The notes: generated by a model from the sequence alone, not told the origin. 64,000 bases of DNA from JASHPR01 sp963795055 (GCA_963795055.1 CAWCGJ010000043.1:62001-126000), one strand, 5' to 3'. Counted from the stretch's first letter, positions 16,733-25,667 are shown. Made by a program: numbers and translations.

Positions 16733-18178
16733 TCGGCGGATCAGCCGCATCGGCAGCCTCCGGCCGGGCCGCAGCGTGATGTTGGCGCTGGGCACCGGGA
16801 TCCCGCGCGCGGTCAGCTCCAGCCGGTACCTGCGGGCCACAGCCGCCAGCACCAGCACGGTCTCGAGCTCGGCGAACGAGGCCCCGATGCAGGCCCGCCG
16901 GCCGCCGCCGAACGGGATGTAGGCGTAGCGGTGCCCGGGATGCCCGATCTGGTGCCCGTCGCCCGGGCCGGGCAGGCCGGGCGCCGCGCCGTCCGGCAGG
17001 AACCGGCGGGGGTCGAACCCGGCCGGGTCCGGCCAGAACTCCGGATGCCGGTGCACCAGGTAGGGCGGGGTCGCCACCAGGCCGCCGGCCGGGATGCGCA
17101 CCCCGCATACCTCGTCGTCGGCCAGCGCGTTGCGCTCGATGGTCCAGGCCGGCGGGTAGAGCCGCATCGCCTCGGCCACGACCGCCCGCGTCCAGGGCAG
17201 CTTGTCGGCATCGCCGGCGTCCGGGTCACGGTCGCCGAGCACCGAGTCGACCTCCGCTTCGAGCTGCTGCCGGGCCGACGGGTACGCCGAGAGCAGCGCC
17301 AGGGACCAGGACAGCGTGTTCGCGGTCGTCTCGTGGCCGGCCAGCATGAACGTGGCCACTTCGTCGGCGATCTCGGCGTCGGTGAGCGGCGAGCCGTCCG
17401 GGGCCCGGGCCGCCAGAAGCACGTCGAGCAGGTCGCCGGGCGCGGCGGCTCCGGGGCCCGAGACCGGATCCGCCGACGGCCCGGACCGGGCCGCGGCGCG
17501 GCGCCGGGAGACGATCCGCCCCACCGGGCCTTCGACCCCCTCGGAGGTGTGGCCGACCCGGCGGGCCACGGCCTTCAGCGCGCGGGTCGACGCCGGGCCC
17601 CACCGCAGCGGCAGGAACGAAGCGGCGACCGCGACGCGCTGGCCCGCGTCCATCGCCCGGGCCATCAAGTCGGTCTCGCCGCTCAGGTCGGAGCCGAACA
17701 GCGCCCGGCCCACGATGTCCAGCGCCAGCGCGCTCATCTGCCCGGACACGTTGATCAGCGAGCCATCGGCGAGCGGGTCCCAGCGGGCGATCATCCGCCG
17801 CGCCGATTCGGTCATCACCGGGCCGAAGCTGGTCACGTGCCGCCGCGAGAACACCGGCTGGACCAGCCGCCGGTGCTGCCGCCAGCGCTCGCCCTCGCTG
17901 GTCAGCAGGCCGTCGCCCATCAGGGCGCGCAACGGCCGGTAGGTGACGGCCTTGACGTAGTTGTCCTGGTTGGCGGCCAGCACGTGCTCGGCGTGCTCCG
18001 GCCGGCTCAGCAGGTAGAAGTCTTGCCCCGGCGCGTACGGGACCGCGACCGTGTCCCCGTACCTGGCGGCCAGCCGCACGTAGCCGTCGAGCGGGCTGCG
18101 TGCCAGCGACGCGACCGCGGTGGCCGCGGCGGTGCCGCGCGGGCCGGGCAGGGCATGGCTACGGACTCGGGCGCTCAT
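16727..18178 (-). CDS. Cytochrome P450
   Basis: The 483-residue protein is a full-length heme-thiolate monooxygenase. Diagnostic motifs are AGHETTANTLSWSL (I helix), EAMRLYPPAW (K-helix ExxR region) and FGGGRRACIG with the heme-ligand Cys near residue 438. A central insert (about residues 215-245) is Ala/Arg/Pro-rich. The WRQHRRLVQPVF motif and overall layout resemble CYP102/CYP4-like class enzymes rather than small bacterial macrolide P450s. No redox partner gene is adjacent, so the substrate is unknown. Start ATG 18178. Confidence 0.93.
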   Translation of the reverse strand: MSARVRSHALPGPRGTAAATAVASLARSPLDGYVRLAARYGDTVAVPYAPGQDFYLLSRPEHAEHVLAANQDNYVKAVTYRPLRALMGDGLLTSEGERWRQHRRLVQPVFSRRHVTSFGPVMTESARRMIARWDPLADGSLINVSGQMSALALDIVGRALFGSDLSGETDLMARAMDAGQRVAVAASFLPLRWGPASTRALKAVARRVGHTSEGVEGPVGRIVSRRRAAARSGPSADPVSGPGAAAPGDLLDVLLAARAPDGSPLTDAEIADEVATFMLAGHETTANTLSWSLALLSAYPSARQQLEAEVDSVLGDRDPDAGDADKLPWTRAVVAEAMRLYPPAWTIERNALADDEVCGVRIPAGGLVATPPYLVHRHPEFWPDPAGFDPRRFLPDGAAPGLPGPGDGHQIGHPGHRYAYIPFGGGRRACIGASFAELETVLVLAAVARRYRLELTARGIPVPSANITLRPGRRLPMRLIRRS

Positions 18179-18220
18179 AGTCCCATGGTGCGCCCGGCCA
18201 CGGCCCGCCGACAGCCCGGG

Positions 18221-19201
18221 CTAGCCGCCGAAGTCCACCGCGCTGGTATTGGCGCCGCTGATCACGACGGCGACGCTCTCACCGGGCTCGGGGACGTACC
18301 GGCCGGACAGCAGGGCGGCGAGCGCGGCGCATCCGCCCGGCTCGCCCACCACCCGGAGCTTTTCCCACAGCGCCTGCTGGGCCTGGCCGATCGCGTCGTC
18401 GCTGACCAGCACGACGGCGTGCACGCGCCGCGAAACCACCCCGAAGGTCAGCTCGCCCACCCGGCGCGGCGCCAGCGAGTCAACGGCCACGCTGCCCGTG
18501 GCCGCGTCGGCCGGCCCTCCCGCGGCCAGCGCCTCGGTCATGGTCGGGGCGCCTTCCGGCTCCACGCCGACGACCCGCATCCCGCCGTTCCTCCCTGCGT
18601 CGCACGCGGTGGCGATCCCGGACAGCAGGCCGCCGCCGCCGATGGCGGCCAGCACGGTGTCCACGTCCGGAGCCTGCTGCCACAGCTCCAGGCCCACGGT
18701 CCCGGCCCCGAGCACGGTCTCGGCCTGGTTGAAGGCGTGCACGGGCATCGCGCCGGAGGCGGCCACCCAGCGCTGGCTGACCGCGAACGCGTCGGAGTAC
18801 GTCGCTCCCTCGACGACCAGGTCGGCGCCGTAGCTGCGGATCCGGCTGACCTTCACCGCGGAGGAGACCTCGGGAACGAAGATCCGGGCGGGCACCCCGA
18901 GGACCCCGGCCGCGTAGGCCACCGCGGCGCCGTGGTTGCCGCCCGACGCCGCGGTGACCCCGGCGGCGGGGATGTCCCTGAGCAGCAGGTTGGCGAAGGC
19001 GCCGCGCACCTTGAACGACCCCGAGTGCTGGAGCTGCTCCAGCTTGAGGGTCAGCGGCCCGGCCGGCAGGCCGAAGTCGGCCCGGTCAATCTCGATGACC
19101 GGCGTGCGGCGCACATACGGCCGGATATGAGTCTCGACATCGGCCACTGCCGCGGGGGTGAGGGCGCTGATCTGGTCCGTTGGCGTCGTTGCCCGGGTCA
19201 C
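18221..19201 (-). CDS. PLP-dependent threonine/serine dehydratase-like enzyme
   Basis: The 326-residue protein belongs to the fold-type II PLP family. It carries SGSFKVRGAFANLL with the Schiff-base Lys near residue 60, the phosphate-binding ASGGNHGAAVAYAAG, and the GGGGLLSG loop near residue 180. There is no C-terminal ACT-like regulatory domain, so it resembles catabolic threonine dehydratases, serine racemases or hydroxyectoine-utilisation EutB-like proteins. Start is GTG/ATG at 19201. It is downstream of the broken phosphotransferase gene, separated from it by a tandem-repeat region. Confidence 0.85.
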   Translation of the reverse strand: MTRATTPTDQISALTPAAVADVETHIRPYVRRTPVIEIDRADFGLPAGPLTLKLEQLQHSGSFKVRGAFANLLLRDIPAAGVTAASGGNHGAAVAYAAGVLGVPARIFVPEVSSAVKVSRIRSYGADLVVEGATYSDAFAVSQRWVAASGAMPVHAFNQAETVLGAGTVGLELWQQAPDVDTVLAAIGGGGLLSGIATACDAGRNGGMRVVGVEPEGAPTMTEALAAGGPADAATGSVAVDSLAPRRVGELTFGVVSRRVHAVVLVSDDAIGQAQQALWEKLRVVGEPGGCAALAALLSGRYVPEPGESVAVVISGANTSAVDFGG

Positions 19202-19255
19202 CGCTGGCCTCCGATTTCCGCGTGATCAGCTCCGCGCCATGAAGGCGCCAAGCGC

Positions 19256-19282
19256 ATAGTTGTTTAGCTAATTATCTACATC
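19256..19282 (-). promoter_or_regulatory. AT-rich island upstream of the dehydratase-like gene
   Basis: A 27-base AT-rich patch stands out in otherwise GC-rich DNA about 60 bases upstream of the dehydratase start. It contains the perfect palindrome TTAGCTAA at 19264-19271. It may hold the promoter; no -35/-10 pair could be assigned with confidence. Confidence 0.3.
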
Positions 19283-19312
19283 CGGCGCCGGGCGGGTACG
19301 GTCCGGGGTCCG

Positions 19313-19490
19313 GGCGAGCCGGGTCGGGGCTAGGACCAGCGCGAGCCGGGCCAGGGCGAGCCGGGCCAGGACCAGGGCGAGCCGGGTCAGGGGGCAGGGC
19401 GAGCCGCGCCAGGACCAGGGCGAGCCGGGTCAGGGCCTGCGCGAGCCGGGTCAGGGGCAGGGCGAGCCGCGTCACGGCCCAGGACCAGGG
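19313..19490. repeat. Degenerate tandem repeat with eight GCGAGCC cores
   Basis: The motif GCGAGCC followed by (G/C)GG(T/C)CAGG recurs eight times with spacings of roughly 15-27 bases, alternating with CCAGGACCAGG spacers. It lies between the phosphotransferase 3' end, which it overlaps, and the dehydratase leader. The unit lengths vary, so it is not a CRISPR. The - strand reading is an open Leu/Arg/Ala repeat (LTRLAL-like), which looks like a by-product. Confidence 0.8.
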
Positions 19491-20397
19491 CAAGCAAGGC
19501 CCGGCGGCTCGCGGTACCGCTCCGGGTACTGGTGCGCCATGCCGAGCGACCAGACCGCGCCCTCGAGTTCCCGCGCGCGGTCGAACCAGGCCAGCGCCTC
19601 GGGCCCGGGCAGCGGCGTGCCGGTCACCTCCGAGTACGCGGCCAGCGCGGCGGCTGCGTGGTCGGCGGGCAGGCCGCGGACCAGCACGGCGAGGTCGAAC
19701 TCGCGCGGGCCGCGGCAGGTCTCCTCCAGGTCCATCCAGAGCCAGCCGGAGCCCGAGCGCCTCCCGGCGGCCGCGCCGCCCGCCAGCAGGAGGTTGCCCG
19801 CGTGCGCGTCGCCGTGCAAGACCAGCGTGGGCCCGGTGCGGCCGTCGAGTTCCGCCAGGATCCCCGCATGGCGATCGCGCAGGGCCGCCAGCACCGCGCG
19901 ATCCAGCACCTCCTCGCGCTCGAGCGCGTCCAGGCCTTCGCTGATCTGGGCCCGCAGCGGCGACAGCACCGGCAGTTCGCCGGGGAAGCCCGCCGCGGCG
20001 AGGTGCAGCCCGGCCAGCGCCGCGCCGACCTCGGCAGGCGCGGGCCGCCTGGTGACGGCGGCACCCAGTCCCACAGGCTGACCGCGAGGCCGTTGCCCCA
20101 GTGCGGGCCCGGGTCGGCCAGCGCCGTGGGCGCCACGACCGGGCCTGCGTGGCCGGCGGCGTACCCGGCCACGGCCACCTCGTGGGCCAGCCAGGAGAAC
20201 GGGTCGCGGCGCGTCCACGCCGTCAGCGTGGCCACCCGGGCCACGACCGGCGCCGGGCGCAGGTGCACGATCACGTTCCCGCGGCTGGACAGCACCTCCG
20301 GGTCATCACCGGGGAGCCGCTGCTCGCGCGCCACGCGGACCGCGGCAGCCAGTCCCGCGCGGGTCATCTCGGCTATCCGGCCGTCGTCGCCTGGCAC
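19472..20397 (-). pseudogene. APH-family phosphotransferase, frame broken by an apparent 1-base deletion
   Basis: Together two overlapping frames encode an aminoglycoside-phosphotransferase-like (choline/APH kinase fold) protein of about 308 residues. The N-terminal part (VREQR-type start, RGNVIVHLRPAPVVARV, PFSWLAHEVAVAGYAAGHAGPVV) is in one frame. From about 20047-20060 the rest continues in another, with the catalytic LVLHGDAHAGNLLLA (19793-19816) and the metal-binding WMDLEETCRGPREFDLA. One missing base restores a continuous kinase. It could be a real pseudogene or a sequencing error; similar breaks elsewhere favour the latter. GTG 20397 or ATG 20367 may start it. Substrate unknown. Confidence 0.75.
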
Positions 20398-20405
20398 CCG
20401 CTCAG

Positions 20406-20474
20406 TGAACCCTTTTCGTCCGTCGAATGACGCTCAGAGTACCCAGGAAGCCAGGGGAGGATGAAAAGGGTTCA
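20406..20474. repeat. Interspersed inverted-repeat element, copy 1
   Basis: The arms at 20406-20421 (TGAACCCTTTTCGTCC) and 20459-20474 match as an inverted repeat at 15 of 16 positions, around a 37-base centre containing ACGCTCAGAGTAC and GGGGAGG. A second, longer copy is at 39555-39665 and a right-half copy at 25743-25779. It lies between the divergent phosphotransferase and LysE genes. It looks like a small mobile or REP-like element; no target duplication or terminal transposase was found. Confidence 0.8.
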
Positions 20475-20519
20475 GTATCGCGCCTCGGCCGCGCCGCCCG
20501 GCCTCGCTAGGGTGGGCGT

Positions 20520-21158
20520 GTGGTCTCGGGTGATCAGGTCGCGGCGTTCGCCGTCGCGTCCTTCGTCCTGATCGTCATCCCCGGGCCCGGCGTCCTGTTC
20601 GTGGTCGGCCGGGCCCTGGCGCACGGCCGCGCCGTGGCGCTGGCCTCGGTGGCCGGGCACGCGGCCGGGAACTGGGTGGTGGCGGTCTGCGTCGCGCTCG
20701 GCATCGGAACGATCGTGGAGCGGTCGGCGGCCTTGTTCACCGCGATCCGGCTGGCCGGCGCGGCCTACCTGATCTGGCTGGGCATCCAGGCCTTCCGGCG
20801 GCGGCACGCGCTGGCCGACGTGCTCGCCGAGGCCGCCGTCCCCCGGGGCGGCGTCCGGGCGGCGCGGGAGGGCTTCGTGGTCGGCGTCACGAACCCGAAG
20901 GCCGTGATCTTGTTCGCCGCGGTCCTGCCGCAGTTCGTGAACCGGGCGGCCGGGCACATCCCCGTCCAGATGCTGCTGCTGAGCGTGATCTCCATCGTGA
21001 TCGGCCTGGCCTCGGACACCTGCTGGGGGCTGGCCGCGAGCACCGTGCGGGCCTGGTTCGCCCGCTCGCCGCGCAGGCTCAGCCTGGTCGGCGGCGCCGG
21101 CGGCCTGGCCATCATCGGGCTGGGCGTGACGCTCGCCGTGACCGGCCGCAAGGACTGA
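20520..21158 (+). CDS. LysE/RhtB family amino-acid exporter
   Basis: The 212-residue membrane protein has the family layout of about six hydrophobic segments. The diagnostic PGPGVLFVVGRALAHGR motif lies near residue 21, followed by GHAAGNWVVAVCVALG and the NPKAVILFAAVLPQFV motif near residue 120. LysE-type proteins export amino acids or similar solutes; the substrate cannot be told. It starts at GTG 20520 and is divergent from the phosphotransferase, with the inverted-repeat element between them. Confidence 0.88.
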   Translation: MVSGDQVAAFAVASFVLIVIPGPGVLFVVGRALAHGRAVALASVAGHAAGNWVVAVCVALGIGTIVERSAALFTAIRLAGAAYLIWLGIQAFRRRHALADVLAEAAVPRGGVRAAREGFVVGVTNPKAVILFAAVLPQFVNRAAGHIPVQMLLLSVISIVIGLASDTCWGLAASTVRAWFARSPRRLSLVGGAGGLAIIGLGVTLAVTGRKD

Positions 21159-21215
21159 GTCCGGCGCGGCTGACCGTTATGGCGGATTATCGGGATCCGG
21201 CGCAGCGGTGCGGCG

Positions 21216-22868
21216 TCACGCGGTACGGGTCTGGCTGGCGGCCTCCAGGCCCAGTTCGGCGATCGACGCCTCGCGCATCTTAAACTTCTGCACCTTCCCG
21301 GTCACGGTCATCGGGAAGCCGTCGGTGAAGTGCACGTACCGCGGGACCTTGTAGTGCGCGATCTTGCCTACGCAGAAGGCCCTGACGTCCTCCGCCGTCA
21401 ACTCGGCGCCGGGGCGCACCTTCACCCAGGCGCACAACTCCTCGCCGTACTTCTCGTCCGGCACCCCGATCACCTGGACGTCCTCGATCGCGGGATGGGT
21501 GTAGAGGAACTCCTCCACCTCGCGCGGGTAGACGTTCTCGCCGCCGCGGATGACCATGTCCTTGATCCGGCCGACGATGTTGAGGTAGCCGGAATTATCC
21601 ATAACGGCCAGGTCGCCGGTGTGCATCCAGCGACCCGCGTCGATCGCCTCGGCGGTCTTCTCCGGCTCGTCCCAGTACCCGAGCATCACCGAGTAGCCGC
21701 GGGTGCACATCTCGCCCGTCTCGCCGCGGGGCAGGACCAGGCCGGTGTCCGGGTTCACGATCTTGACCTCGACGTGCGGGTGCACCCGGCCGACCGTCGA
21801 CACCCGCCGCTCGGTGTCGTCGTCCGGCCTGGTCTGGCACGAGACCGGCGAGGTCTCGGTCATCCCGTAGGCGATCGTGACCTCCGACATGTGCATCTCG
21901 CTCATGACCCGCTTCATCACCTCGACCGGGCAGGGCGAGCCGGCCATGATCCCGGTGCGCAGCGTGGACAGCTCGTAACTGGCGAAGTCGGGCAGGGCGA
22001 GCTCGGCGATGAACATGGTCGGCACCCCGTACAGCGAGGTGCACCGCTCGTCCGCCGTGGCGCGCAGCGTCGCGGCCGGCTCGAAGCCCGGCGCCGGGAT
22101 CACGATGCAGGCGCCGTGGGTCACCGCGGCCAGGTTGCCGAGCACCATCCCGAAGCAGTGGTAGAACGGCACCGGGATGCAGACCCGGTCCTGCTCGGTG
22201 TACCGGCACATCTCGCCGATGAAGAACCCGTTGTTGAGGATGTTGTGGTGCGAGAGCGTCGCGCCCTTCGGGAACCCGGTCGTCCCGCTGGTGTACTGGA
22301 TGTTGATCGGGTCGTCGAAGGCCAGCTCGGCCTCGCGCCGGGCCAGCGCACCGCCGTCGTCGCGAGCGCCGGCCGTCAGCAGCTCGTCCCATTCCGCGGT
22401 GCCGAGGTAGATCACCCGCTCCAGGTCAGCCAGGTCGCCGCGTACCTCGTCGATCATCGCGCGGTAGTCGCTGGTCTTGAAGCTCTCCGCGCTGACCAGC
22501 AGCCGGACCCCGGCCTGGCGCAGCACGTAGGCGAGTTCGTGGCTGCGGTAGGCCGGGTTGATGTTGACCAGGATCGCGCCGATCTTCGCGGTCGCGAACT
22601 GCAGCAGCACCCACTCGGCGCAGTTCGGCGCCCAGATGCCGACCCGGTCGCGAGCCTCGATCCCGGCCGCGAGCAGCCCCCGGGCCAGGGCGTCGGAGTC
22701 GGCGTCGAACTGCCGGTAGGTCCAGCGGCGGCCGGTGGGCACGTCCACCACGACCTCGCTCCCGCCGAACTGGCCGGTCACGCGACGCAGGTTGTCGCCG
22801 ATCGTCTCGCCGAGCAGCGCCGTGGCCGAGGTGCCGTGGCTGTAGGAAAGCTGGTTAGCAGTGGGCAT
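21216..22868 (-). CDS. AMP-dependent acyl-CoA synthetase (fatty-acid--CoA ligase)
   Basis: The 550-residue enzyme is an ANL-superfamily ligase that adenylates a carboxylate and transfers it to CoA. Motifs: YTSGTTGFPKGATLSHHN near residue 193, YGMTETSPVS near 335, the HTGDLAVMD hinge region near 418, GRIKDMVIRGGENVYPREVE, and GKVQKFKMRE with the catalytic Lys near the C terminus. The sequence resembles medium-chain acyl-CoA ligases of the FadD35/AcsM type. It begins at ATG 22868 and stands alone on -. Substrate chain length is inferred only. Confidence 0.92.
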   Translation of the reverse strand: MPTANQLSYSHGTSATALLGETIGDNLRRVTGQFGGSEVVVDVPTGRRWTYRQFDADSDALARGLLAAGIEARDRVGIWAPNCAEWVLLQFATAKIGAILVNINPAYRSHELAYVLRQAGVRLLVSAESFKTSDYRAMIDEVRGDLADLERVIYLGTAEWDELLTAGARDDGGALARREAELAFDDPINIQYTSGTTGFPKGATLSHHNILNNGFFIGEMCRYTEQDRVCIPVPFYHCFGMVLGNLAAVTHGACIVIPAPGFEPAATLRATADERCTSLYGVPTMFIAELALPDFASYELSTLRTGIMAGSPCPVEVMKRVMSEMHMSEVTIAYGMTETSPVSCQTRPDDDTERRVSTVGRVHPHVEVKIVNPDTGLVLPRGETGEMCTRGYSVMLGYWDEPEKTAEAIDAGRWMHTGDLAVMDNSGYLNIVGRIKDMVIRGGENVYPREVEEFLYTHPAIEDVQVIGVPDEKYGEELCAWVKVRPGAELTAEDVRAFCVGKIAHYKVPRYVHFTDGFPMTVTGKVQKFKMREASIAELGLEAASQTRTA

Positions 22869-23012
22869 GCCTGATCCTCTGGGTCTGGGTCACTCCATGC
22901 TGCCTGCTGTGTCGCCCGGTGTGAAGGCCGACGCAAGTCCTCCGTCAAGCTGTGATGCGACCATGACCGCGGCGGGGTTACTGTTCGATTAACTGCTTGT
23001 CATCGTCCCGGA

Positions 23013-23450
23013 GTGGACATGGGGATTTGGATCATCTGGCTGATCGTGGCCGCGGTGCTCGGCGTGGCCGAGGTCATGACCGCCAGGCTGGCCTTCGGCC
23101 TGCTCGCCGTGGCCGCGCTGGTCGGCGCCGGGGTCGGCGCCGCCGGGGGCAACGTGCCGTTGCAGTTCGGCGCGTTCGTGGTGGCTTCGGCGGCCGGCCT
23201 CGGGATCGCGCGGCCGTTCGCCCTGCGCCACATCAAGCAGCCGCCGCCGTTGCGTACCGGTACCGCCGCGCTGGTCGGCCGGTCGGCCTACGTACTGGAC
23301 GAGATCACCGCGCACAGCGGGCGGGTCCGGATCGGCGGCGAGGAGTGGTCGGCCCGCCCCTATGACGAGACCCTGACCATCCCGGCCGGGGTCACCGTCG
23401 ACGTATTGCAGATCGAGGGCGCCATGGCCCTCGTTTACCCACGGGAGTAG
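23013..23450 (+). CDS. NfeD-like membrane protein
   Basis: The 145-residue protein has three N-terminal hydrophobic segments (about residues 4-75) followed by a C-terminal OB-fold (GRSAYVLDEITAHSGRVRIGGEEWSARPYDE, ending VEGAMALVYPRE-like). NfeD proteins partner with SPFH/stomatin proteins in membrane microdomains. The next gene, 2 bases downstream, is exactly such a partner. The start is GTG 23013 or the in-frame ATG 23019; both give the same first membrane segment. Confidence 0.88.
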   Translation: MDMGIWIIWLIVAAVLGVAEVMTARLAFGLLAVAALVGAGVGAAGGNVPLQFGAFVVASAAGLGIARPFALRHIKQPPPLRTGTAALVGRSAYVLDEITAHSGRVRIGGEEWSARPYDETLTIPAGVTVDVLQIEGAMALVYPRE

Positions 23451-23452
23451 CC

Positions 23453-24721
23453 ATGGAACTGGCTGTCCTCATTACCGGCCTGGTCATCGTCCTGCTGATT
23501 GCCCTGGTCACGGTCAAGACCGTGCGCATCGTGCCGCAGGCGCGGGCGCGCAACGTCGAGCGCCTCGGCCGCTACCGCAAGACCCTGGAGCCCGGGATGA
23601 ACGTGATCATCCCGTTCATCGACCGGGTGAAGCCGCTGATCGACCTGCGCGAGCAGGTGGTGTCGTTCCTCGGCCAGCCGGTCATCACCGAGGACAACCT
23701 GGTCGTGAAGATCGACACGGTGCTGTTCTTCCAGGTCACAGACCCGCGGGCGGCCGACTACGAGATCGTCAACTACATCCAGGCGATCGAGCAGCTCACC
23801 GCGACCATGCTGCGCAGCGTGATCGGATCCATGGACCTCGAGGTGACGCTGACCTCGCGTGACAAGATCAACACGATGCTGCGCGGCGTGCTCGACGACG
23901 CGTCGGGCAAGTGGGGCATCCGGGTGACCCGGGTGGAGATCAAGGCCATCGACCCGCCGAAGAGCGTCATCGACGCGATGGAGAAGCAGATGCGGGCCGA
24001 GCGGGAGAAGCGCGCAGCGATCCTCACCGCCGAGGGCGTCCGGCAGGCGCAGATCCTGACCGCCGACGGCGACAAGCAAGGCAACGTCCTGCGCGCCGAG
24101 GGCGAGAAGCAGAGCGCGATCCTGCGGGCCGAGGGTCAGGCGACGGCCATCGGCGCCGTGTTCCAGTCCATCCACGACAACGATCCCGATCCCAAGCTGC
24201 TCGCCTACCAGTACCTGCAGACCCTGCCGCAGCTCGCGCAGGGCGAGGGCAACACGGTCTGGATGATCCCCAGCGAGCTGACCGGCGCGCTGAAGATGCT
24301 GAGCTCGGCCTTCGGCGGCCCCGAGGGCGGCCAGGATGCGGCCGCACAGAACGGTTCCGGCCCGGCCGGGCGTCCGGCGTGGCCCCAGGCCCTGTCTCAG
24401 TCGCCGGCCGGCGGGGCCGGGGTGACGGGCCCGGCCGCGTCGGCAGGGGAGCTGGCTGCTCCGGAGAACGCGGGCGCGGTAGTGGCGGCTGGTGCGGCTT
24501 CTGCGCAGGTAGCGGAGGCTGAGCTGGCGGCGCACGAGGCCGAGCGGGAGGCCGACGCGGCGCTGGCGGCCGCGGTGCAGGAGGCCGACGAGGACACGGC
24601 CCAGGTGGGGGGCACCTCCGACGCGGCCGAGGTGGCCGCCGTTCTCGGCACCGGCGTGCCCGGGGCGGCCGACACGGCCGGGCCGAACGGCGCGACCGAG
24701 GCGGCGGACCCGGCGCCGTAA
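23453..24721 (+). CDS. SPFH domain / stomatin-like membrane protein
   Basis: The 422-residue protein has an N-terminal membrane anchor (about residues 3-23), an SPFH domain (VRIVPQARARNVERLGRYRKTLEPGMNVIIPF to about 190), and an Ala/Glu-rich coiled-coil region with AILTAEGVRQAQILTADGDKQGNVLRAEGEKQ. The last 140 residues are Ala/Gly/Glu-rich and low in complexity. Stomatins form oligomeric scaffolds in membrane microdomains. It is coupled to the NfeD-like gene upstream. A strong hairpin terminator follows the stop. Confidence 0.92.
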   Translation: MELAVLITGLVIVLLIALVTVKTVRIVPQARARNVERLGRYRKTLEPGMNVIIPFIDRVKPLIDLREQVVSFLGQPVITEDNLVVKIDTVLFFQVTDPRAADYEIVNYIQAIEQLTATMLRSVIGSMDLEVTLTSRDKINTMLRGVLDDASGKWGIRVTRVEIKAIDPPKSVIDAMEKQMRAEREKRAAILTAEGVRQAQILTADGDKQGNVLRAEGEKQSAILRAEGQATAIGAVFQSIHDNDPDPKLLAYQYLQTLPQLAQGEGNTVWMIPSELTGALKMLSSAFGGPEGGQDAAAQNGSGPAGRPAWPQALSQSPAGGAGVTGPAASAGELAAPENAGAVVAAGAASAQVAEAELAAHEAEREADAALAAAVQEADEDTAQVGGTSDAAEVAAVLGTGVPGAADTAGPNGATEAADPAP

Positions 24722-24739
24722 GGTGCTGATCGAGTAGCG

Positions 24740-24776
24740 CGGGCGTTTCCCAGCCGGTGCGGCTGAGAAACGTCCG
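24740..24776. terminator. Bidirectional hairpin terminator between SPFH gene and menA
   Basis: A two-part hairpin: outer stem CGGGCGTTTC with GAAACGTCCG (10 bp with one G-T pair), inner stem CAGCCG / CGGCTG around a GTG loop. It lies between two convergent genes (SPFH on +, menA on -), so it can serve both directions. The AAA/TTT within the outer stem fits bidirectional use. Confidence 0.8.
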
Positions 24777-24794
24777 GGCTAACGGATCATGAGC

Positions 24795-25667
24795 CTAGGG
24801 GCGGATGGCCAGGCCCAGGGTCAGCAGCACGCCGAAGGCGAGCTGCAGCCGCCCGGTCTGCCCGAGCGCGGTGATCAGCCCCGGGCCCGAGGCGCCCTGG
24901 CGGACCAGCCGGAGCGGAGCCAGCGCGAACGGCACGGCGGCCAGCGCGATCAGCGCGAGCGGCTTCGCCGCGGCGATGGCCGCCGCGGCGCCGAACGAGA
25001 TCACGATGCAGGCCGCGTACAGCACGCGGGTGCGGTGATCGCCGAGCACCACCGCCAGCGTGCGCTTGCCGGTCACCGTGTCGGTCGGGATGTCGCGCAG
25101 GTTGTTGATCACCAGCAGCGCGCAGGCCAGCAGGCCGACCGGGGCCGCGGCCGCTACCGCGAGCCACGGCATCCGGTCCATCTGCACGTACGCGGTTCCG
25201 GCCACGGCGGCCAGGCCGAAGAACAAGAACACCGAGACCTCGCCGAGGGCCCGGTAACCGTAGGGGTGACGGCCGCCGGTGTAGAACCAGGCGGCGGCCA
25301 CGGCGGCCGCCCCCACCAGCAGCAGCCACCAGGAGGTGACGGCCGCGAGGACCAGGCCGGCCAGGCAGGCCACCGCGAAGCAGCCGAAGGCGGCGGCGAG
25401 CACCTGGCGGGGCCGGGCCAGCCCGGACGCGACCAGCCGGGTCGGGCCGACCCGGCGCTCGTCGGTGCCGCGAATCCCGTCGCTGTAATCGTTGGCGTAG
25501 TTGACGCCCACCTGCAGCGCGAGCGCGACGACCAGCGCGAGGGCGGCCCGCCAGGCCGAGAACGAGCCGTAGCCCGCGGCGACCCCCGAGCCCACCACGA
25601 CCGGGACGATCGCCGCCGGGAGCGTGCGCGGGCGCGCGCCCGCCGCCCAGTCCCGCAGTGCCGCCAC
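24795..25667 (-). CDS. menA: 1,4-dihydroxy-2-naphthoate polyprenyltransferase
   Basis: MenA attaches the polyprenyl tail to dihydroxynaphthoate in menaquinone synthesis. The 290-residue UbiA-superfamily membrane protein begins ALRDWAAGARPRTLPAAIVPV, the typical MenA start. It has the first Asp-rich motif NYANDYSDGIRGTDE near residue 56 and the second NNLRDIPTDTVTGKRTLAV near residue 190. Eight to nine hydrophobic segments are visible. Start is ATG/GTG at 25667. It lies alone here; other men genes are not in the window. Confidence 0.92.
   Translation of the reverse strand: MAALRDWAAGARPRTLPAAIVPVVVGSGVAAGYGSFSAWRAALALVVALALQVGVNYANDYSDGIRGTDERRVGPTRLVASGLARPRQVLAAAFGCFAVACLAGLVLAAVTSWWLLLVGAAAVAAAWFYTGGRHPYGYRALGEVSVFLFFGLAAVAGTAYVQMDRMPWLAVAAAAPVGLLACALLVINNLRDIPTDTVTGKRTLAVVLGDHRTRVLYAACIVISFGAAAAIAAAKPLALIALAAVPFALAPLRLVRQGASGPGLITALGQTGRLQLAFGVLLTLGLAIRP

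Noticed and set aside
16931..19225. 764-residue open frame on + across the P450 and dehydratase genes
   Set aside because: It is the antisense of two well-supported enzymes and has no domain-like sequence.
19313..19490. Possible CRISPR array
   Set aside because: The repeat cores are only about 7-15 bases, the spacers vary and share sequence, and no cas gene is near.
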